In this document: positions 63,143 through 64,000 of the stretch, piece after piece
How positions within the stretch are numbered: position 1 is the first letter of the stretch
How the letters are laid out: each line of letters begins with the position of its first letter
Origin: Paracidovorax cattleyae
Lineage (GTDB): Bacteria > Pseudomonadota > Gammaproteobacteria > Burkholderiales > Burkholderiaceae_C
Direction: 5' to 3'
Assembly: GCF_900104515.1 (NCBI RefSeq)
Contig: NZ_FNJL01000006.1
Coordinates: 124,001-188,000, forward strand
DNA length: 64,000 nucleotides
Position numbers and translations under genes: made by a program
The notes under the pieces: generated by a model
What the model was told of the DNA's origin: nothing
The model's input: only the letters and a program-made list of their open reading frames with translations
The model's database searches: none

Positions 63143-64000
63143 ATGAAGATCATCATCCTGGGCGCGGGCCGCGTGGGCGAGAGCGTGGCCGACAGCCTGG
63201 TGTCGGAGAGGAACGACATCACCGTCATCGACACGGATGCCCGGCGTCTGCGAGACCTGGAGTCGCGCTTCGACCTGCGCGGCGTCGTCGGCAGCGGCAT
63301 CGACCCTGAAGTGCTGGCCGAGGCCGGAGCCGCGGATACCGACCTGCTCATCGCCTGCGCCGCGCTCGACGAGACCAACCTGGTCTGCTGCAAGATCGCC
63401 CAGCTGCTCTTCAATGTGCCCACGCGCATCGCCCGCGTCCGCTCCTCGGGCTTCGGCACCGGCGACGAACGGGGCCGCACCCTGCTCGGCAAGGAGGGCT
63501 TCGCGGTGGACCGCATCATCTGCCCGGAAGAGTCCCTGACGCGCTACATCGGCAAGCTCGTGCAGTACCCCGAGGCCCTGCAGGTGCGTGAATTCGCGGG
63601 CGGGCGGGCGTGCCTGACTTCCGTACGGGCGCGGGCCGGCGCGCCGGTCGTGGGCATGCGCATCGCCGACATGCGTGCCAGTGCTCCCGATGTCGCCATG
63701 CGCGTGGTCGCGATTTACCGCCGTTTTTCGGAAGAGCCCGACCGGTTCGTGGCCTGCGACGGCACCACCCGCATCGAGGCCGGTGACGAAGTCTTCGTGC
63801 TCGCTGCCCGTGAGCAGGTCCCGCGGGTGCTCGCTGCGCTGCACCCGCGCGGCGGTGTGCCGCCGCGGCCGGTGCGCCGCGTCATGATCGCAGGCGGCGG
63901 CCGGGTGGGGCTGCGGCTCGCGCGCCAGTTGGCGGAGCAAGGCGGCTTCCACATCAAGATCCTGGAAGCGAATGCCGATCGCTGCACGGAACTGGCCTCG
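63143..64000 (+). CDS. trkA: Trk system potassium uptake protein TrkA (3' end missing)
   Basis: The window ends inside this gene, with 286 codons present. The first RCK domain begins MKIIILGAGRVGESVADSLV with the GxGxxG nucleotide site and VIDTD acidic end. A TrkA-C domain follows (about 140-220; VRARAGAPVVGMRIADM, ETRIEAGDEVFVLAA-like region), then a second RCK domain starts MIAGGGRVGLRLARQLAEQGGFHIKILEAN. This duplication is typical of proteobacterial TrkA, which gates K+ uptake through TrkH in response to NAD(H)/ATP. trkH is not visible and may follow. Confidence 0.95.
   Translation, partial: MKIIILGAGRVGESVADSLVSERNDITVIDTDARRLRDLESRFDLRGVVGSGIDPEVLAEAGAADTDLLIACAALDETNLVCCKIAQLLFNVPTRIARVRSSGFGTGDERGRTLLGKEGFAVDRIICPEESLTRYIGKLVQYPEALQVREFAGGRACLTSVRARAGAPVVGMRIADMRASAPDVAMRVVAIYRRFSEEPDRFVACDGTTRIEAGDEVFVLAAREQVPRVLAALHPRGGVPPRPVRRVMIAGGGRVGLRLARQLAEQGGFHIKILEANADRCTELAS

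Overview
The window is a piece of a GC-rich betaproteobacterial chromosome, most likely Burkholderiales, family Comamonadaceae (Acidovorax-like). This is inferred from the high GC, the tripartite-tricarboxylate (Bug) binding protein, and the gene orders hpf-ptsN-hprK, fur/bamE-dapB and leuS-lptE-holA...proA. It is dense, ordinary chromosome with several accessory or remodelled loci. I saw no tRNA, rRNA, CRISPR array, insertion sequence or prophage.

Layout. 1-402 is the end of slyD. 409-5905 (minus) is a complete archaic (Csu/spore-coat-U type) chaperone-usher fimbrial operon with two palindromes upstream. 6164-7651 holds a class-I glutamine-amidotransferase-like hydrolase and a ribosome-hibernation-type protein. 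7709-9915 (minus) is a two-gene unit, a radical SAM protein plus a DUF4130/TIGR03915 partner, whose start codon abuts a near-perfect LexA (SOS) box. 10005-14615 holds DUF924, an OmpA/DUF4398 lipoprotein pair, and an M20 amidohydrolase with a Bug binding protein. 14649-19594 holds csaA, gap and tkt, with two AT-rich genes of unknown function between gap and tkt. 19701-25490 holds S-adenosylmethionine decarboxylase, murU, pepP, an EF-hand lipoprotein and a Fur-box-controlled haem/haemoglobin-type TonB receptor. 25799-31893 holds pyk and fba, between which lie two PAP2 phosphatases and a QseBC/PmrAB-like two-component system sharing a divergent promoter.

32024-43492 holds a lipoprotein, an acyl-CoA ligase, a nucleosidase, corA, the tsaB-rimI-UDG-like unit, dacB, and two SGNH lipoproteins around ompW, one of which has lost its catalytic residues. 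43589-49117 holds tsaC, purK, purE, a CnoX-like thioredoxin, a YbaY-META lipoprotein and purC. 49407-54597 holds hpf-ptsN-hprK, fur, bamE, dapB, exbB and exbD. 54639-56934 is a diguanylate cyclase divergent from an S24/LexA-fold repressor lacking its catalytic dyad. 57060-64000 holds leuS, lptE, holA, a small unknown gene, proA and the start of trkA.

How genes work together. Lower glycolysis and pentose-phosphate genes (gap, tkt, pyk, fba) cluster, and possible operators precede pyk and fba. Iron control links fur with the Fur box at the TonB receptor, and possibly the ExbBD pair. DNA damage control is suggested at the radical SAM operon. Envelope biogenesis is heavily represented (bamE, lptE, dacB, murU, ompW, PAP2 enzymes, lipoproteins).
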